Notes under the pieces: model-generated
Told to the model about the DNA's origin: nothing
What the model saw: the letters and a program-made list of their open reading frames with translations, nothing else
Databases searched by the model: none
Translations under genes and position numbers: made by a program
In this document: in pieces, positions 38,932 through 41,773 of the stretch
Layout: each line of letters opens with the position of its first letter
How positions within the stretch are numbered: position 1 is the stretch's first letter
Assembly: GCA_938002965.1 (NCBI GenBank)
Contig: CALKZY010000027.1
Coordinates: 1 to 41,773 of the forward strand
Origin: an uncultured Acidimicrobiales bacterium
GTDB taxonomy: Bacteria; Actinomycetota; Acidimicrobiia; Acidimicrobiales; SZUA-35
Direction: 5' to 3'
DNA: 41,773 nt

Positions 38932-39759
38932 ATGATCAGCCCCACCCAAGTTCCGGCCCAAGAGTCCGGCCGAATAATTCGAGCCGAGAAAGTGCGCGCT
39001 CACGACCCGCCAGCCATGGGGCTGGTTGAGCCGGTGTCGCTGGCTGCCAGGGCCGTTGGTGCCACCAAAATCTACGGATCGAAGTCGACAAAGGTGGTGG
39101 CGCTCGACAACGTTTCTCTCGACCTGCCCAAGGGTCGCTTCACCGCTGTCATGGGCCCGTCCGGTTCCGGCAAATCAACGCTGATGCACTGCCTGGCCGG
39201 ACTCGACACACTGTCCTCCGGATCCGTGCAGATCGGCGACGCCGACCTGTCCACCATGAACGACAAGCAGCTCACCCGACTGAGGCGGGACCGGGTCGGT
39301 TTCGTCTTCCAGGCATTCAACCTGATCCCCACTCTCACCGCCGGTGAAAACATCACGCTGCCTCTCGATCTGGCCAACCGCCCGGTCGACGACGCCTGGT
39401 TCGATCAAGTCATGGAAGCGGTCGGTCTCCGCAATCGTCTTGAGCATCGCCCTGATGAGTTGTCCGGTGGCCAGCAACAGCGGGTAGCCGTTTCCCGAGC
39501 CCTGATCTCCAAGCCGGAGATCATCTTCGCCGACGAGCCGACCGGTAATCTGGACTCGGCCTCCGGCGACGAAATCCTGTCGTTCATGAGGCGGGCCACC
39601 GACAGTCTCGGGCAGACGATTGTGATGGTCACCCACTCTCCGGTCGCCGCCACCTATGCCGACAACGTTCTGTTCCTGGCCGACGGCCGCATCGTCGACA
39701 ACCTGTCCAATCCGACCACGGACTCGGTGCTGGAGCGCATCCGGGCCCTGGGCGCCTGA
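38932..39759 (+). CDS. ABC exporter ATP-binding protein (MacB/LolD-like)
   Basis: ATG 38932 follows AGAGGAG with good spacing, giving 275 residues. A ~38-residue N-terminal extension precedes the nucleotide-binding domain. Walker A is GPSGSGKST (75-83). GFVFQAFNLIPTLTAGEN is the usual Q-loop of MacB/LolD ATPases. The signature is LSGGQQQRVAVSRAL, Walker B is IIFADEPTGNLDS and the H-loop is MVTHSP. The family drives FtsX-type permeases that expel peptides, antibiotics or lipoproteins. Its permease follows after 44 bp. Confidence 0.93.
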   Translation: MISPTQVPAQESGRIIRAEKVRAHDPPAMGLVEPVSLAARAVGATKIYGSKSTKVVALDNVSLDLPKGRFTAVMGPSGSGKSTLMHCLAGLDTLSSGSVQIGDADLSTMNDKQLTRLRRDRVGFVFQAFNLIPTLTAGENITLPLDLANRPVDDAWFDQVMEAVGLRNRLEHRPDELSGGQQQRVAVSRALISKPEIIFADEPTGNLDSASGDEILSFMRRATDSLGQTIVMVTHSPVAATYADNVLFLADGRIVDNLSNPTTDSVLERIRALGA

Positions 39760-39803
39760 GTCGAGTCCCATCAACCGGACAACGAACCTGTAGAGGGAAC
39801 ATC

Positions 39804-41773
39804 ATGTTGAAGATCACACTCAAAAACTTGGCCGCCAACAAAGCTCGTATGAGCCTCACCGCGCTGGCCGTCGTACTGGGCGTCGGGTTTGTCGTCGCCT
39901 CGTTCATTACCGCCGACGGGCTGCGTGACTCGTTCGGCAACCTGTCCAAGGAAATCGCCTCTGGCCCCGAGCTGGTGGTGCGAGAATCCGACGAGTTCGG
40001 AGCGGGCGGTCAACCGAACGAAGCAGTAGTTGAAGCGGTAGCCGCGGTTGCCGGCGTTGAAGCCGTTGAGGGTTCCATTGACGGCTTTGTGCAGCCGGTT
40101 CGTGCCGATGGCACGCCGTTGAGCACCGAAGGCCCGCCGCTTGTCGGCATGGCGTTGCACGGTAACGAGGAGCTGTCGAACATTGTCGTGGTCGAAGGAT
40201 TCGAGCCCGGCCCCGGCCAGTTCGTGATGGACGTCGACTCGGCCGCCGACAACGAGTTTGAGATTGGCGAGAGTTACCAGTTGCTCACCGAGGAAGGGTC
40301 GTTCGACTACACATTGAGCGGCCTCATCTTCTTCGGGGAAGAGAACAACACTCTCGGAGCGGTCTTTATGGGCTTCCAGCCTGAAGATCTTCGAACGTTG
40401 ATTGGTTTGGAGCCTGGCGCCTTCGAGAAGATTCTGGTCTCGACCGCAGAGACGGTGACAGCCGACGACGTGGCCCCTGGCATTGAGGCCGCTTTGTCCA
40501 GCGCCCAGATCGACGGCCTCGAAGTGGTCAACCAGCAAACCATCGAGGATGAGAACGCTGCTGAGTTCAACGAGGTCATCGGCATCATCGAAAACGTCTT
40601 CCTCGGGTTCGCCGCCGTCTCGCTCTTCGTTTCCATCTTCATCATTTACAACACGTTCGGTGTTGTGCTGGCTCAACGTGTTCGGGAAATCGGCCTGCTG
40701 AGAGCGGTCGGAGCTGAAGCTGGTCAGATTCGCCGAGGCATCATTATCGAGTCACTGATGATCGGGGTGCTGGCCTCAGCCATTGGTATCGGTGCCGGTG
40801 TCGGGCTGCACCTTGGTCTACTGGAGTTGTTCAGCTTGATCGGTGTTGACTTGCCGTCCACGTCGTTGGTCATTGCTCCTCGCACCATCGTCGCTGGTCT
40901 GGCCATCGGCATCATCACCACCATGGTGTCCAGCATCGGACCTGCTCTTCGAGCAGGGCGGGTGAGTGTCGTAGAGGCCCTGTCGGGTTCAACCGGCGGG
41001 GACAAGGCCATGACAGCCCGACGTGTTGTCTTCGGCCTAGTCATGGTGACCGCTGGTGTGGCCGTTGGCGCTGTCGGCTTTCAGGGCGTCGGCGGAACAG
41101 CCGGCACCATTGCCGCTCTCGGTGCCGGCGCCGTGCTGGTCTTCTTGGGCGTGACGTTGCTGAGTCCGTTGGCCGCAGGTCCGGTGGTTCGTGCTCTGGC
41201 CGTGCCCACGGGTCCGATCGCCCGCACACCAGGTCGATTGGCGTCAAAGAACGCGGTGCGCAACCCACGGCGAACCGCCACCACTTCCGGTGCACTTATG
41301 GTTGGCTTGTCGCTTATCGCCGCTGCTCTGGTGGTCAGCGAGTCGCTGAAGACCCAGGTGGCCTCGGTCATCGAGGACTCGATTCAGTCCGACTACCTAA
41401 TCAGCGATCCGCAGTTCAACAACTTTACCGAGCAGGTGGCGACTGACGTTGAGACGCTACCGGAAATCGGGACAACGCTGGCAGTAGGCGGAGCGCCTGC
41501 CGAGATGCTGTTGGAGTCGCCGCCGGTGTTGGACGGCGACAGCGAGGGTGCAACCGATAGCTCCTCATTGGGGGAGCTGGTCAACTATTACAACGTTGGT
41601 GACTTCGGTGCACTCAACGAGCTGCTGGATCTCGGTATTGATGAAGGTTCGATTGACCCCGGTGATCTGGAGTCGGTGTCCCGAGCGATGATGTTGCCCA
41701 CCGAGCGGGCGGCCGAGCGTGGACTAGCTGTAGGTGACAGCGTTGACATGACGTTTGCCGACGGTCGAACCGC
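39804..41773 (+). CDS. FtsX/MacB-type ABC exporter permease, C-terminus cut by window edge
   Basis: ATG 39804 follows AGAGGGA and the frame is open for 656 codons to the end of the window. It begins MLKITLKNLAANKARMSLTA with a first membrane helix (LAVVLGVGFVVASFI). A large outer domain (~residues 40-260) follows, then three helices (FLGFAAVSLFVSIFIIYNTF, IIIESLMIGVLASAIGIGAG and IVAGLAIGIITTMVS) carrying the FtsX mark QRVREIGLLRAVGA. A second half starts near residue 400 (VVFGLVMVTAGVAVGAVG) and repeats the pattern (RLASKNAVRNPRRTATTSGA). Actinobacterial permeases of this type are ~830-860 residues, so about a quarter is missing. Confidence 0.92.
   Translation, partial: MLKITLKNLAANKARMSLTALAVVLGVGFVVASFITADGLRDSFGNLSKEIASGPELVVRESDEFGAGGQPNEAVVEAVAAVAGVEAVEGSIDGFVQPVRADGTPLSTEGPPLVGMALHGNEELSNIVVVEGFEPGPGQFVMDVDSAADNEFEIGESYQLLTEEGSFDYTLSGLIFFGEENNTLGAVFMGFQPEDLRTLIGLEPGAFEKILVSTAETVTADDVAPGIEAALSSAQIDGLEVVNQQTIEDENAAEFNEVIGIIENVFLGFAAVSLFVSIFIIYNTFGVVLAQRVREIGLLRAVGAEAGQIRRGIIIESLMIGVLASAIGIGAGVGLHLGLLELFSLIGVDLPSTSLVIAPRTIVAGLAIGIITTMVSSIGPALRAGRVSVVEALSGSTGGDKAMTARRVVFGLVMVTAGVAVGAVGFQGVGGTAGTIAALGAGAVLVFLGVTLLSPLAAGPVVRALAVPTGPIARTPGRLASKNAVRNPRRTATTSGALMVGLSLIAAALVVSESLKTQVASVIEDSIQSDYLISDPQFNNFTEQVATDVETLPEIGTTLAVGGAPAEMLLESPPVLDGDSEGATDSSSLGELVNYYNVGDFGALNELLDLGIDEGSIDPGDLESVSRAMMLPTERAAERGLAVGDSVDMTFADGRT

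Noticed and set aside
1..41773. tRNA, rRNA, CRISPR arrays, insertion sequences, phage or plasmid genes
   Set aside because: Read for, on both strands, but no transposase, integrase, regular spaced repeats or cloverleaf was found; a tRNAscan/Infernal run would be needed to be certain.

Overview
The window looks like a chromosomal segment of a GC-rich actinobacterium, plausibly of the Acidimicrobiia type. Evidence: high GC, frequent GTG starts, many 4-bp ATGA/GTGA gene overlaps, Ser/Thr-rich or acidic lipoproteins, and a group 1h-type [NiFe]-hydrogenase of the kind soil and marine actinobacteria use to scavenge trace H2. The lineage is inferred from gene content; no rRNA, tRNA or CRISPR array was seen.

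Region 1 (1-2710) is a leftward hydrogenase maturation and regulation operon. It encodes a winged-helix-like protein with a His/Cys-rich tail, a PadR regulator, a CooC-like ATPase, HypC, and a tandem SIS-domain protein cut by the window edge. It is divergent from region 2, and the shared intergenic region has a perfect dyad sitting on a plausible -10 box of hhyS.

Region 2 (2711-12139) is the hydrogenase operon. It starts with small subunit hhyS and large subunit hhyL. Next come a divergent protease-like protein, a NifU-domain protein, an unknown protein and a HybD-type endopeptidase. Then follow a TPR protein, an unknown protein and a degenerate biotin-ligase-like protein. The tail has five single-pass membrane proteins of 81-91 residues flanking a DUF1059-type gene with an in-frame TGA where the family has a conserved cysteine. 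HhyS has neither a Tat signal nor a C-terminal anchor, so the small proteins are good candidates for its membrane docking and quinone coupling. The TGA gene and the membrane set are the most unusual parts of the window.

Region 3 (12235-15732) is an SsuABC/TauABC-type ABC importer with two distinct permeases and unknown substrate. Region 4 (15766-17910) has an AbrB-like regulator and glmS. Region 5 (17927-20768) is an accessory islet: a 30-residue membrane microprotein, a multi-pass membrane protein, a largely degraded stretch and a PD-(D/E)XK nuclease-like protein.

Region 6 (20791-24904) is a catabolic-looking module: Asp/Glu racemase-family protein, M24 metallohydrolase and PhyH dioxygenase on the minus strand, divergent from a class V aminotransferase. 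Region 7 (25002-27062) encodes a membrane protein, a His-rich metal-binding-like lipoprotein with a duplicated domain, and an abutting pair of gene relics (ABC-2 permease piece and histidine kinase C-terminus). Region 8 (27063-38758) is mixed metabolism and envelope: PQQ-type sugar dehydrogenase, DUF4015-like hydrolase, EamA transporter, M19 dipeptidase, a 591-residue protein not recognised, two lipoproteins including an L,D-transpeptidase, an EEP-family phosphatase and a second PhyH dioxygenase. Region 9 (38798-41773) is a MacB/FtsX-type ABC exporter preceded by a strong dyad; the permease runs off the right edge.
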